Below, one piece after another: positions 12,141-23,141 of a stretch of 64,000 nucleotides of DNA. Source of the stretch: Zarea fungicola (lineage: Eukaryota; Ascomycota; Sordariomycetes; Hypocreales; Cordycipitaceae); the NCBI GenBank assembly GCA_900169235.1, contig FWCC01000044.1:212583-276582 (forward strand), written 5' to 3'. The stretch's first letter is position 1. Each line of letters opens with the position of its first letter. The notes under the pieces are model-generated. The model made no database searches and was not told where the DNA came from. It saw only the letters and a list, made by a program, of their open reading frames with translations. The translations under genes were made by a program, and so were the position numbers.

Positions 12141-12244
12141 GCGGCCATAGATTAGCTGGGAGATCGTCAGACTGAAGTCCAACTTCATTCCTACGGAATT
12201 AGATACCTATCTGAAGGTCGTGTGTTCGAGTCACACTGGCCGCA
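12141..12244 (+). tRNA. tRNA-Phe(GAA), intron-containing, copy 1
   Basis: Exon 1 is 12141-12177 (37 nt), the intron 12178-12208 (31 nt) and exon 2 12209-12244 (36 nt), for a 73-nt tRNA. The acceptor stem pairs GCGGCCA with TGGCCGC with discriminator A; the D stem is GATT/GATC; the anticodon stem TCAGA/TCTGA encloses anticodon GAA at 34-36; the T arm is GTGTG TTCGAGT CACAC. The intron sits after position 37, the canonical site cut by the tRNA splicing endonuclease. A T7 run at 12251-12257 is the likely Pol III terminator. Confidence 0.96.
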
Positions 12245-12882
12245 AGTTTCTTTTTTTATTTTGCCTTTTACTCCATCATCCATGGGCGGAACTAAACCTC
12301 TTTTGCCGGGGGAATGACCTCCTGGCTAGTTGGAGAACAGGCTGTGGCAGCTGCAGATACTGCTGTCTGATTGGTTGCCTGACATTTATTCCAATTGTCC
12401 GCTACTAATAGAAACCAACATGATTGCATCAACGTACTTCTTGCTCCTCTGTAATTTACCACTTTCCAGATCATATTTTAAGCAATAATATTGAATATTA
12501 GATATAATCATCTATTAACAGTCTCTTCTCTGTCACCCACAAATAGTAAAAGGAAACAGATAACTGTGTGCGTAGTCTTTATAATGGAGAATACTGTGCG
12601 ACCTATGTCATTGTCCATGTGAGGATGCTTCGGCCAGGCAAGCAACACAGCAATTGCCCACTGCAAAAAGAATATGATATACAAAAGATGTCAATGTGTC
12701 TAGAAATGGGTGTTCTTAATTTAATATGATTCCCAATCCCAACGCCAGATCTCACACTTTTACTGCTTGTTGCTTCAGCCTGTCGCGTTTTGTGAACCGT
12801 GAGGCTGGACATGTTTTGTACAGATCTACCTCGGCATGGTAGGACCTGTATAGTAAAAGATAAGTCTTCCGGAAATAACTCG
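12245..12882. other. spacer between the two tRNA-Phe genes
   Basis: 638 bp of AT-rich sequence with no ORF of note. By eye the sequences flanking the two tRNAs do not match, so the duplication, if recent, did not carry visible flanks. Confidence 0.5.
12251..12257 (+). terminator. Pol III T-run for tRNA-Phe copy 1
   Basis: Seven T residues starting six bases after the discriminator base, as expected for RNA polymerase III termination. Confidence 0.8.
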
Positions 12883-12986
12883 GCGGCCATAGATTAGCTG
12901 GGAGATCGTCAGACTGAAGTCCAACTTCATTCCTACGGAATTAGATACCTATCTGAAGGTCGTGTGTTCGAGTCACACTGGCCGCA
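12883..12986 (+). tRNA. tRNA-Phe(GAA), intron-containing, copy 2
   Basis: Identical to copy 1 over all 104 bases, including the 31-nt intron (12920-12950). Exons are 12883-12919 and 12951-12986; all stems pair as in copy 1. A T8 run follows at 12991-12998. The upstream flank differs from that of copy 1. Confidence 0.96.
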
Positions 12987-12990
12987 AACC

Positions 12991-12998
12991 TTTTTTTT
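12991..12998 (+). terminator. Pol III T-run for tRNA-Phe copy 2
   Basis: Eight T residues four bases after the discriminator base. Confidence 0.8.
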
Positions 12999-13224
12999 GC
13001 TCTACTAGTCTACTGGTTAACTTTAATCAGGAGCAAGTCGTTTCGTTTTGTTCAATCAGAAGCTCCGAACATTTAATAATCCGTTCCAGCACAGATTTGT
13101 ACAACTGTCGTATGAATTTCATCACTCTACCTGCAAACTTTCTAGCCATTGCCGAACGCTTTCAAACGCCATGCCATGATGTATTGCTCGCCTTTTTCAT
13201 TTCGGTTATGATGCATTTGTCCCT

Positions 13225-14530
13225 TTACATTAGCAACTCTCCGCCACCCGCCATCGAATATGATGTGCCAGGATACTCGCTTACTCCACGTCTCGCCTGG
13301 TTCTTCTGCCAGTCTACAATGTGAAATTTCTTGCCGACTTCGCGCGCCTGGCCGATACTCTCCATAAGAGTGCTGAGAAGGTTAATTGTCTTGACGTCAT
13401 TCTTCTCCGACGCCATCTCCTTGTTGAATGACTCTTCGTCCGAGGGGATTACGAGACCCAGGCGCCCAGTAAGTGCTTTGATCTCCCGCAGCACCGTTAA
13501 TGAAGGAGTTGCCTCGGAGCCATCTGTATCCATGTCTTCCGAGTCTATGGCACCTTCTCTCGTATGAGACTCAGGCAGGCTCTCTAGATATGTCGAAAGC
13601 AGCGTGATTCTGGACTGGAGCATCTTGATGGCATTGGCCTTGGCGGTGAGAGCAGCCAGTGTCTCTTCTTCTTCGCTCGTCAGGGTCGCGTTTTGCTCAT
13701 CATCAGCTGGCTGAGTTTCAACGGGATCCTCCGTGTTGGTTTCAATCAAGCGTCGCTTGCCCTTGCCGTTGGACTCTATAGACCGCGCAGGTTGGGAGTC
13801 TTTTGCTGCGACGGCTGCTGCGTTTCCACCACCGCTTGCAATGTAGTTCATGCTGATCATTTCTGTTTCGTCTGTTTCGACTGCATATGGTACCTCGCGG
13901 AACCTAAGCTTAAGGCCTGGCTCCCCATCCTCCATCTTCTTGTCTTCCCCGTCGTGGTCCGTTCTTGTTTCGTCGGCTTCGTAGTTGCTTTCATATATGG
14001 TGAGAGGTAGCTTTCCGCCGACCGAGTGATTGAGAACGCCTTGGGGATGGAAGCCAAGAAGAATGGCCGACTCGTTCCATCCCTGTAGGATTTGACCGTG
14101 AATGGGCAGTACTGTCGGTGACGGACCGTCTGAGGGAAGGAGTGTGTACCAGCCCACCAAGTCAAGATGGCGGTCTTTGTGAACCGTAGTCACTATACAA
14201 CGGATGAGCCAAAGAAATAAGCTGAGAGCTCGCGCGAAATAACCTACTCTGCTCCAGTCTTGAAGTGAATTTATCGGCATCTAGCAAGTATCCGCCCTCT
14301 TCGTCGGGTGCCCCTATAAGGTGGCAATCAAACGCATGCTCAATAGTTATTTCGCGACCATTCTGCTGACCAAGGAGGCCACCAATGATTGGTACAGATT
14401 GTTGGCGCAAGGTGTGACGAGTAATGTAGTCGGAGATTGTGAGAAGGACAAGAGGGTGCAGCACAGCGTGGAGCTGGGAGCTCCTCTGGCTCGACATGAG
14501 CGGGTTGGCGCTGCTCGCCTCCATTGTCAC
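13225..14530 (-). CDS. CSN6: COP9 signalosome subunit 6 (MPN domain)
   Basis: Two exons: 14248-14530 and 13225-14192; intron 14193-14247 (GTAGGT..TTGTATAG, 55 nt). The product is 416 aa, or 414 if the second ATG (14524, MEASS) is used. The MPN domain starts VLHPLVLLTISDYITRH and includes PIIGGLLGQQNGREITIEHA; across the junction it reads TTVHKDRHLDLVGWYTLLPS. The H-x-H-x10-D motif of catalytic JAMM enzymes is absent, as expected for the inactive subunit CSN6. Known: CSN6 pairs with the catalytic CSN5 in the complex that removes Nedd8 from cullins, affecting development and secondary metabolism in Aspergillus. The C-terminal half has the helical segment used to join the complex. The last ~25 residues are polar and variable. 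Confidence 0.9.
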
Positions 14531-14936
14531 TGCGGTGCAAAATGACGATATCTGTGTAAGTAACTAGAGAGATTGCGAATACTAAAGAGTTTAGAGCTGG
14601 GGGGGTATGGAAGAACGAGTGCTAGCGGCGTGGCCAGTTGGTAGCTGGAAGATGAAAGATGAGCTTGTGTGGTGTGCAGCAGCTGCCCCGCGCAGAAGCC
14701 TGAGCCACTGGACCCTGCCCCACCAACTACAACACCAACAGGCAAATAGTGGATTATTAGCCACTTACACAGATACATCCGCCACAGATATTTTGGATAG
14801 ATTACAAGCGAATAATTATTCTAGTAATCTGATATATGGAGTTGAATCTGAATAATATGAAATTTATATGTACGGAGTAAATTGGCAGTTTGTAAATGAA
14901 CCGCCACGCCCGTTTTGTATGTTATAAATGAACAAA
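14531..14936. other. intergenic between MFS transporter 3' end and CSN6 start
   Basis: 406 bp: CSN6 promoter and transporter 3' UTR. It holds an exact TACGGAGTA at 14871-14879. No gene seen. Confidence 0.5.
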
Positions 14937-16711
14937 TTAGTCCTTGGTTCCCATCTGCTCTTCAGCATCGGTAGCTTTTGACTCCGAAGGCTTCTTAATG
15001 GACTTCCATTCTACACCCAAAGTCGATAGTAGCTGGATAGCGGTGATACCAAGAGAAGCGAAGAAGATGCGCGTTACAGCATAGTTGTAAGCGTCAATAA
15101 CCACAGGAAGATACTTCTCAGGAACAGTGTTGTGTAGTTGAGTGGCACCAGTATTGATGATGGTTTTGGCATCCAACCCGGGAATCTTTGAAAGCCGAGA
15201 GACAAGAGATGTGCTGAGAATAGTTTGTCCGACTGCCACAAAAATGGCGCCTCCAAGCTGCTGAGCAAAGAAACAAATAGCCATACCGGTGGCAACGTCC
15301 TTCTTGTCAATTGTTGCTTGGACCGCCAGATTCGCCGTCTGAAGACCAAGCCCAATGCCAAAACCAGCAAGAAATTGAAAGCCGATCCAGTGTGGCGAAC
15401 CAGTAGTTGGCTTGAAGGTAGTGAGAAGACCCTCGGCAATGAGCAGTATGCAAGGTCCCATTATCATGGATGGAACGTAGTAGCCGCTTTTCTGCGTGAT
15501 TATGCCAGATAAGATGGATGCAACAACGAGGCTGAGAACAAGAGGAATGGTGTAAATGCCTGACTTGATTGGCTCCACCCCATGTGTGGTTTGAACTAGA
15601 AATAACACATTAGCATTGGAATACAAAAGGTAGAGTTTGGAGAGTGCGTACACCAGAGAGGGATGTAGTAGACTAGTATCATCATGCCGCCAGCGAGAAA
15701 AGTAATGAAACAAGTGGCAAGGGCCATGGTTCGTTGCTTGATGAGGTGCCAGGGGAGGGAAGCAGACTCGGGCATCTTGTACTGGACAGTGCCGAATGCA
15801 ACAGCTCCAATGGCAAAGCAGACAAAGAGAACAATAATGCGCCAGTTGCCCCATGGATATGTAGAACCACCCCACTGGAGGGCGAGGAGGAGGCTGACAA
15901 TGGTGGGGATAAAGATGATTGTTCCTAGGGGGTCGAGTCTGATGAGCTTGGCCCTTGGAGGCAAATCCATAGACTTGGTCTTGGGAAACTCGAAAAAATA
16001 GAGAAAAACCATGGCGAGGCCGCCAATGGGAAGGTTCATGTAGAAGCACCATCGCCATGTGGCGTGTTCGGTAAAGGCACCTCCGACCAAAGGTCCAGCA
16101 ACGGAAGCAATGCCGAAGACCATACCAAACATGCCCTGGAACATGGGTCGCTTGTGAAGAGGCACGAGTGGGATGATGGTGACTATTGAGCCAGTCATGA
16201 TGCCCGCAGAGCCAAGGCCAGCGACGGCGCGGCCAACAATGAAGACTGTTGACGAAGGAGCCGAGCCACAGATGGCAGAACCAACCTCGAAGAGAACAAT
16301 AGAAATTAAAAAGGTCCATTTCAAATCGTAGAAACTGTAGATTCGACCAAAGAGGAGCTGGAAAGCCGCCGTAGTCAACATATATGCGGAACCGTACCAA
16401 CCAATATCGCCCTGGGTCTTGAAGTCATCGGTGATTCGAGGAATTGCTGTCGAGATGATGGTTCTATCGAGGGCGACCAGGAACATGGAGGTAAAGGTGG
16501 AGAGCAAAACAAGCCAAAATTTGAGAGTTTTTGGCTTGTAGAGGTCTTCAGACGCAGAAGAAGGCAGCCTTTTCAGTTTCTCTCTCTCGTCGTCTTGTAA
16601 GCTGTCTGGAGCAGCAACGATCTGTTGGTCTTTGTGTGGGTCTATCGATGTTTCCGAGACCAGGGAATGCTGCGAGTGGGCAGAAGCCCTGGTTTGAGTG
16701 GAAGAGACCAT
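14937..16711 (-). CDS. MFS multidrug transporter, DHA2-type (14 TM)
   Basis: Two exons: 15652-16711 and 14937-15595; intron 15596-15651 (GTACGC..TTCTAG, 56 nt). Product 572 aa. A hydrophilic N-terminus of ~70 residues precedes the first TM. Family marks: LDRTIISTAIPRITDDF in TM1, GRAVAGLGSAGIMTGS, and GPLVGGAFTEHATWRWCFYM, typical of DHA2 drug:H+ antiporters; the splice joins VYYIPLW to FQTTHGVEPIKSG. Spacing of hydrophobic segments fits 14 TM helices. Relatives export fungal toxins or drugs (TOXA, GliA, aflT type); the substrate here is unknown. It is divergently paired with the Zn2Cys6 gene at 17612, 900 bp away, and I see no biosynthetic gene beside it. Confidence 0.92.
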
Positions 16712-17611
16712 CGTGAAGGACTAGCGATGTAAAATATGACTATTGCGCGAGATGGTAGCAGGCATTGCTATAAACTTGTCTGATGAAGGACAAGCAGTGC
16801 CATCGGTAGTTATATAATAAACATTCTTGGTGTTACGATGTGGCACCGACCCCTCCTTACTTGGGGCCGAGAAATAAAAATAAAAAAAATAAAAATCACC
16901 GTCTAGATGTATATAAGGAGTAATTTCCGAGCCAAGGTGCAAAAATGCCTGTTTCAAGCAATGAAGAAAAAGAAATCAAGTGCTGGTACCTCTCAAGTCG
17001 TTCAGCTCGGGTGCGAGACAGCGGCTTGGGTAACCGATGAGGCTAAGCCGTGTTGGGCCTTCCGGCGGTACGTACTTGTCCTGCCTTGACTTGCGGGGAG
17101 CCTTGGTTGCTTCGGGCCCGAAGCTTTCATCTCCAGCCCGGCTTCAACTTTGCTTCCTACAACCTTCACAGCTGCCAGTATTTGTCGCATCCTTGCTTGC
17201 ATGCACGCTAGCAGCCACGTACCTGTCATTTTGCCTGACGTACCTGGACGACCCATCCCTCTGATACTGGCCCCGTTACGTACCTCTTGACTCACCTTGG
17301 GTTGTTAGTCGCAGCAGTTGGCGAGGATTGTTTCCTCGCAGCCCGATTGGGCCTTCTTATTCAGAGACACCACGACGTGGCCCGCAACGTTAGTCACACA
17401 TTGATCTAACTACTGCGCACCCTGTCGAACTGGTCAGCCTTATGACACATCTTGTTCGAAGGCGCGCCTGGGCTCCAGCTACTTACACTTTACCAGTACT
17501 GTTAGGCACTCCGCAATAGTAGCGCAATCTATACACGCCACGCGTGGCGTGTTTCTCTGCTGGCTGTGTGCAAACTTTGGCTGGTGTCCGAGTTGATACT
17601 TATACCCGACC
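16712..17611. promoter_or_regulatory. shared divergent promoter, MFS transporter / Zn2Cys6 regulator
   Basis: 900 bp between divergent start codons. A short A-rich stretch lies at 16873-16896, and a palindromic CACGCCACGCGTGGCGTG at 17534-17551, about 60 bp upstream of the regulator ATG. No ORF of note. Confidence 0.55.
17534..17551. promoter_or_regulatory. 18-bp near-perfect palindrome upstream of the Zn2Cys6 gene
   Basis: CACGCCACGCGTGGCGTG: the inner 16 bases, ACGCCACGCGTGGCGT, form a perfect inverted repeat. It could be an operator or a leader hairpin; the distance to the ATG at 17612 allows either. Its function is inferred only from symmetry and position. Confidence 0.45.
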
Positions 17612-20070
17612 ATGGCTTTGCAAGGCCAAGGCCCGGCCCCGAGCATGGAGCCGCCGAACCCACAGCCAGATCTTGCAGCGATGAAACTGACCCGCGGCAC
17701 CAGCTGCGTTGTCTGCCAGCAGCGCAAGGTGCGGTGTGACAAACAGAAGCCTTGTTCCAACTGCGTCAAGGCTGGAGTCGAGTGTCGCGTCGTACCACCT
17801 CTACCCCCGCGGAGACGCAAGAAGCGCCTGCAGGAGAGAGATCTTCTTGAACGCCTAAAAAAGTACGAAGACTTGTTGCGCGAGCACAATATCAACTTTG
17901 ATGACCCCGATCACGACCCTAAACGTGACGCTGCTCATGGCGAGGATGTCGATGAGCTGGAACATGACTTTGAAAACCTCAAAACCAGCCCATCAGAAGG
18001 CTTGTCGCCCGCTGAATCGCAGCATGCTCGCACCGTACGGTAAGGCGACCCAGTAGTTGCTCATTATTAGTACAAAATCTGGAGCAAACCGCTGACAGTT
18101 TCTTAGATGGAAGATAGGCGCCTTGCTTCACCTAAACAGCGCAGATGTACGTGATAGTCTGCTAAACGATTCATCTGACGAAGAAGTTGACTATCCGTTC
18201 ATGTACCGCGCCTTTGACAAAATGTTCAGCAATCGAAATCCCTTCCCCCTTCTCTTCAGTGATGAGGAACTTTCACTCAGCGAGTATCGTCCGTCCACCA
18301 TACACACCTTTCAGCTCTGGCAGATTTACATTGATAATGTCAACCCTCTTTTTAAACTTACCCATGTCCCCACTGTCCAGCAACAAGTCATTGCCTATAC
18401 AAGCAACCCAGACCAGGCCCCTAAAAACATGGAGGCCTTGATGTTTGCGATATACTTGATGGCTGTATCGTCTCTCGAGGATTCCGAAGTTCAACAGCGC
18501 TTCCAAGCTACTAAACATGAACTCCTCGGTCAGTTTTTTGCTGGTCTGCAGCAGGCACTCATCAATGCCCATTTTATGCGCAACCCTGATGTAACTACAC
18601 TACAAGCCTTTTTTTTATACATGGTGAGCCTGTAACGCTTTGATTCTTCTTCTTCTTCTTTTTTTGGCTGACACTTGATAGCTGGCCATACGATGGTTTC
18701 TCGACCCCCGACATGTTTTTCTCATCATGGGCTTAATGGTACGAATGGCTCACCACATGTTACTGCACAGAGATCCGGCCGATCAACGCTATTCCCCTTA
18801 TGATTGTGAGCAACGCCGCCGATTATGGTGGACGATTGCAGCATTCGATAGACGCATTGGCGAAATGACTGGTGCGGCGGTCACAGCACTGACTGCTCCA
18901 AATAATACACGGCTACCGCTCAACATTAACGACTCAGATTTGTATGTCGAGCGAGCTGAGGCGCCCACTCCGCATCCGGGGGCGACCGAGATGACCTTTC
19001 CACTCATACGAGCGGAGCTCGCTATGGCAATGCCAATGCCAGAGGATTATATACGTGATGTTCACACGACTGAGATGAAAAAGCCAACAGGCAAAGTCAC
19101 ACTCCGGGTAACTGGGCCGGACAAAAAGCCGTATACCATTGACGGATTTTGCGCACACATTGAAGGAACCTATCTGGCTCACTGTGACCCAAACATTCCA
19201 CTTCATTTCTTTACTCTCACAATGACACGCCAAGCTCTGAACAGACTGCACGTCATTTCATATCTGATCAGACTGGCCCACGGCCTAACGTCTTCGACAG
19301 ATGAGACTGACCGCGAATATCTCTTCAGACAAGCCACAGAAATGCTTGAACATGACAACGTTTTACAATCGCGAGACAGTATTAAGGGCTACCTCTGGTT
19401 TACACAGCACTTTTTCCCTTTCCCTGCTTACATGTTTCTCGTCAACGAACTTCGATTCCGACTCATCGGCCCCGAGGTTGACCGTGCATGGACCGCCATC
19501 GCTACAAACCATAGTTTACGAGGCATGATGCACGGCCTCCACAGCCCCATGCACATGGCCTTTGGTCATCTTTTTGTCAAGGCATGGGCTGCCCGCGAGA
19601 TAGCACTACAACAGCACGGACAGAATTCTGCTGTCCCTCAATTCATTGTATCACTGCAAGAGTTTGTCGAAAAGCGTCGCCAGGCCAAGGCACACAACCT
19701 GCCAGACCCGATTGATGACTCTCTCCAGGGCGTCAGCGTACCAAAACCATCGCCTTCGGCGTACAGCACGCCAGGATCTCACGGTGACAGCGGCATCGGC
19801 ATTGGAAAGCCGACCCCACAGATGGACAACCAACCAATTAATGTGGCGATGCCTCAGGGGCAAGCTCCAGGTCCAAACCTGGATGATACAGATATGGACT
19901 GGTCATACATACTGTCAGGCTACCAGGACGGATCTATTTTCCAGAGTTTTAATTCATTTGACTTTAATGACCCTTCCGGCGGCATGGGAGGCTTTGGCGG
20001 CATGAGCGGAGGCCCAATGGGAGGAATGGGTATGAACATGGGCAGTGGACCTAACATGTTTGGCAACTAA
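17612..20070 (+). CDS. Zn2Cys6 transcription factor with fungal_trans domain
   Basis: Three exons: 17612-18039, 18107-18623 and 18682-20070; introns 18040-18106 and 18624-18681. Product 777 aa. The zinc cluster is Cys32-x2-Cys-x6-Cys-x5-Cys-x2-Cys-x6-Cys58 (from CVVCQQRKVRC), followed by a basic linker (PRRRKKRLQER) and a short coiled coil (LLERLKKYEDLLRE) for dimerisation. The middle region matches the fungal-specific regulator domain (TFQLWQIYIDNVNPLFKLTH, YDCEQRRRLWWTIAAFDRRI). The C-terminus is Gly/Met/Asn-rich (PSGGMGGFGGMSGGPMGGM), likely an activation region. The target is unknown. Divergent arrangement with the MFS gene suggests, but does not show, that the transporter is a target. 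Confidence 0.92.
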
Positions 20071-20372
20071 TCCGCGGGTCGGACACTTGTACACATCCTG
20101 GAACGAGAAATACACAGTGTTTTTAGTATTCTGTATGGGAAGAAAAACTCTCCTCTGTGTGTCTCTTTGGCACAGTAATAGATAGATGCAAAGGTGATTA
20201 CATTTTTGCAAAAAAAAAGTATTTGTACGAGGGCAAATCCTCACTCTATTTAGATATCCAAGACGTGGCAAAGTTGCTTAGGTTAAAGGAAAATAAAAAA
20301 GGACAACGCCACGCCCCGACGAGTAAAAAGAAAATAGAATAAAAATCGTATAATTGCCAAACGCTCTTGCGT
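20071..20372. other. convergent intergenic, Zn2Cys6 gene / RKM5
   Basis: 302 bp shared 3' region, AT-rich with A runs (20210-20218 and others). Nothing else seen. Confidence 0.5.
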
Positions 20373-21538
20373 TTATTCTTTTTCCCGTAATATTCCAATG
20401 TGCACGACAAAACCGGCACTCGGCCTCAACGCCTTGGGCAGCTTCTCATCTGGGACGCGCCACACGCGAAAGTCAATTATAAACGCTGCCAGCCACGACT
20501 TGAAGACATCGTCATTGCGTAGCTGCTGCGCAACGATGCACAGACTTGGCTTCTCCCCGACATGCCTATGCCCCTCGTCTTCCTCCTCTTGGCGGCGGAG
20601 ACGACAGGCATCGGCGCACGTCTGCACCAGAGGGGGGATGAGCGCATAGTTGTACACGCAATCCACTGCGAGCACAGCGTCATAGCTCCGTCGCTGCGGC
20701 GGCGGCACGGGCACATCCGTTTCCCAGTCGAGTATCTCGAATGATATGTTGATGGCATCTGCTGCTGCTGCCGCCGTCGATGATGATGACGGTGTCTTGG
20801 ACTTGCTGTTTGACTTGCCGGGTTTAGACTTGTTGCGATGTGAGGACGAGACTGAGGAGGGTGAGAGAGGTAGGCGATGAGCGTTCTCGTCGAGGTTGCG
20901 CTGCATGAAGCGCTGGACGTAGAGCTGATCGGAGAGCGTGTGGGAGGCCACGCGGGCGGAAAGGGCAAAGGCGTTGAGAGGGGATATGCCGCATCCGAGT
21001 TCCAAGACGGCGGACGTGCTGTCGAGCAAGGCAGTAGTCGCAGAGGAGGTGGAAGTGGTGGAACAAGGGGAAGGAGAGAAGAGAAAGTTGGTGGGCGAAG
21101 ACAACCAGTCTGCGAACAAGGGCGATATTTTCCACAGGACTTTTTATTTTCTCCAAAGAAGAAGAGTCAGCATGAGAAGACAAGTGAGTACATTAACATG
21201 AAGGGAAAAAATCAAAACAGGAAGCATTCTACCTGCACCTGTAGTGCCGCCGGCTCGATCAGAGGACAATACGCCTGGTGACTGATGAATCGTGTACTCG
21301 ACACCTCCAACCTGAACGTCGACACTGCTGGCCTTAGGGTCGATGAAGCCTAAGTTGGAGGATGGGATGGGCTGCGAATAGAGCCAGAACGTTTCTACAT
21401 GTTTTCATCTGGTTTAGCATTTCTTCTTTCTTCTCTTTCTACTTGTTGATAAGTCCTGATAATATGCATGTGATTACCTTCGTCCGCATCCTCAACTTCT
21501 GGTTCTAGCATTGACTTGAATGTCTCTGCGAAGGACAT
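20373..21538 (-). CDS. RKM5: ribosomal protein lysine methyltransferase 5
   Basis: Three exons: 21478-21538, 21233-21394 and 20373-21139; introns 21395-21477 and 21140-21232. Product 329 aa. It starts MSFAETFKSMLEPEVEDADE, then TFWLYSQPIPSSNLGFIDPK; the second junction restores GGTTGAVLWKISPLFADWL, a hallmark of fungal Rkm5. The SAM-binding motif I is VLELGCGISPLNAF; the post-II region is YDAVLAVDCVYNYALIPPLV. A low-complexity Ser/Lys insertion lies in the middle (residues ~180-210). Known: Rkm5 is a class I methyltransferase that monomethylates a lysine of ribosomal protein L1. The ATG at 21538 was preferred over the one at 21661 because the extra upstream residues match nothing in the family. 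Confidence 0.9.
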
Positions 21539-22008
21539 GGCTGTGTGGTTATTGCCTTCAACATGACAGACAATGCGAGAAATGAGAGTGCTGATGTTGT
21601 GAAGTGGGCGGACTGATCCACCTACTACTAATTGACTAGATCTATGCAACTCCACGGCCATTGATTGACAGCATCGAGAAAGATAACAACTTTTCTACAT
21701 AACCTCATATTATTGTTGTTTCTAGGCTCAGCTGTTGCGTTTTGTGACGCACATCCATCCATACGTTTTGTCACTTGCCAATTTTTGTGCCAATATTTAC
21801 AGATATGATTGCCAATTGATCACTTGTCCAAGAGGATAAAAAAGTAGGTTAAAAAACACACAGAAACATGAAACCAGCTATTTTTTTTTTCAAAAAAAAA
21901 AAATAAGTCCATGACGCATTGCACCTAATTTGCTCTTTCTTTTCCTATGTACAAAAAATATTCCTCCGACTGCACAAACAAACCAATCAACCTCATACAT
22001 AAAAACAT
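21539..22008. other. intergenic RKM5 promoter / NCS-1 3' end
   Basis: 470 bp. It carries a T-run directly followed by an A-run (about 21884-21904), able to form a hairpin in the transcript. No gene. Confidence 0.5.
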
Positions 22009-23141
22009 CTACACCAGTCCGTCGTAAAGAGAGAGGGCGGAGACGATAGTCTCATCGCGTTTGCTGCCTTCTTTAAACTCTTCGAGATCTAAGCTCCCGT
22101 TTTCGTCCTTGTCCATCATACGGAAAATCTTGCGGACACGCTTCTCAGGGGTGTCTTCGTCCTCGGGGAGCTTGACCATGGAGCCAACCTGAGTGGACAG
22201 GTGATTAGTTCTTCGTGACGGCAGTACAGTAGTTGCTGGGGAGGTAATTATCTTACCATTTTGTAAATTGCCTCGACGATTTGCAGCATTTCATCGTAGG
22301 TTATCTTGCCGTCGCGGTCAATGTCGTAGAGCTGAAAGGCCCAATCGAGCTTATCCTCCATCTTGCCCCGGCTAGTAACGCTCAGGGCGCAGATAAACTC
22401 CTTGAAGTCAATGGTGCCGGAGCGGTCGCTGTCAAACACGTTGAAAACATAGTCTGCAAAGGAACTTGGGTCACCAAACGGAAAAAATTGGCGATAGATC
22501 TTTTGGAACTCTTGCTTGCTGAGCATGCCCGAGGGGCAGTCCTTGAGGAAGCCTACATGGAGGAAAGGCAGAGACATTAGCGGAGTTCGAGCTGCAAACC
22601 TGTGAGAGGGAGGCTCGTGTGACGGCGAACTGTGTAGTAGTGCGCCAAGGATAATCAAGGCAACGCCGATAGTCGAATAGGAGGAAGGGGGAAGTTGGGA
22701 ACACAGCGTCGTGGATGGATCGTCATAGCCGAGTTTTGTTGCAACATACCCTTGTACCATTGCTGTAGCTCCTTCTTGTCAAAGTGAGTAGACTTTTGAA
22801 GCTCTACGAGCTGTTCCTGGGAGAGCTTGGACTGTCTAGTGGCGAGTGCGAAGGTATCACAAAACTGTTAGCTGGTGGTTTTGTTCCTGGGATCTCCGCA
22901 TTTAAAGTTTGCGCCAAAACGAGGGGTGGCCTCCCGTATTCGCGGCGTACCTTCGGCGGCAGCTCGCGAGGAACGAAATCCTGATGGAGGAGCAGGTACC
23001 CGTCCATCAACTCTGCCGCCGGCGCAGTACCTTTGGCCACCATCGTCACAGACGCAGGTATAAATCGCGCCGAAGAAAGAGAGAGGAGGGATAGAAAAAA
23101 GAGGCAGAGGCATGAGAGTAGACGACTCACGATTTACCCAT
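22009..23141 (-). CDS. NCS1: neuronal calcium sensor 1 / frequenin homologue
   Basis: Four exons: 23131-23141, 22750-22835, 22257-22552 and 22009-22188; introns 22836-23130 (295 nt), 22553-22749 and 22189-22256. The first exon holds only 11 coding bases. The product is 190 aa, exactly the length of frequenin/NCS-1. MGKSQSKLS gives Gly2 for N-myristoylation; [20 protein letters not shown] is family-typical. EF-hand 1 is degenerate (DCPSG); EF2 ([13 protein letters not shown]), EF3 ([13 protein letters not shown]) and EF4 ([13 protein letters not shown]) look functional. In yeast Frq1 activates the PI 4-kinase Pik1; in Neurospora NCS-1 affects growth and calcium tolerance. Several short overlapping frames in the introns are shadows. 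Confidence 0.96.

Noticed and set aside
14937..20070. Secondary-metabolite cluster around the MFS/Zn2Cys6 pair
   Set aside because: No polyketide synthase, NRPS, terpene cyclase or P450 in the window; the LaeA-like gene is 9 kb away among housekeeping genes.
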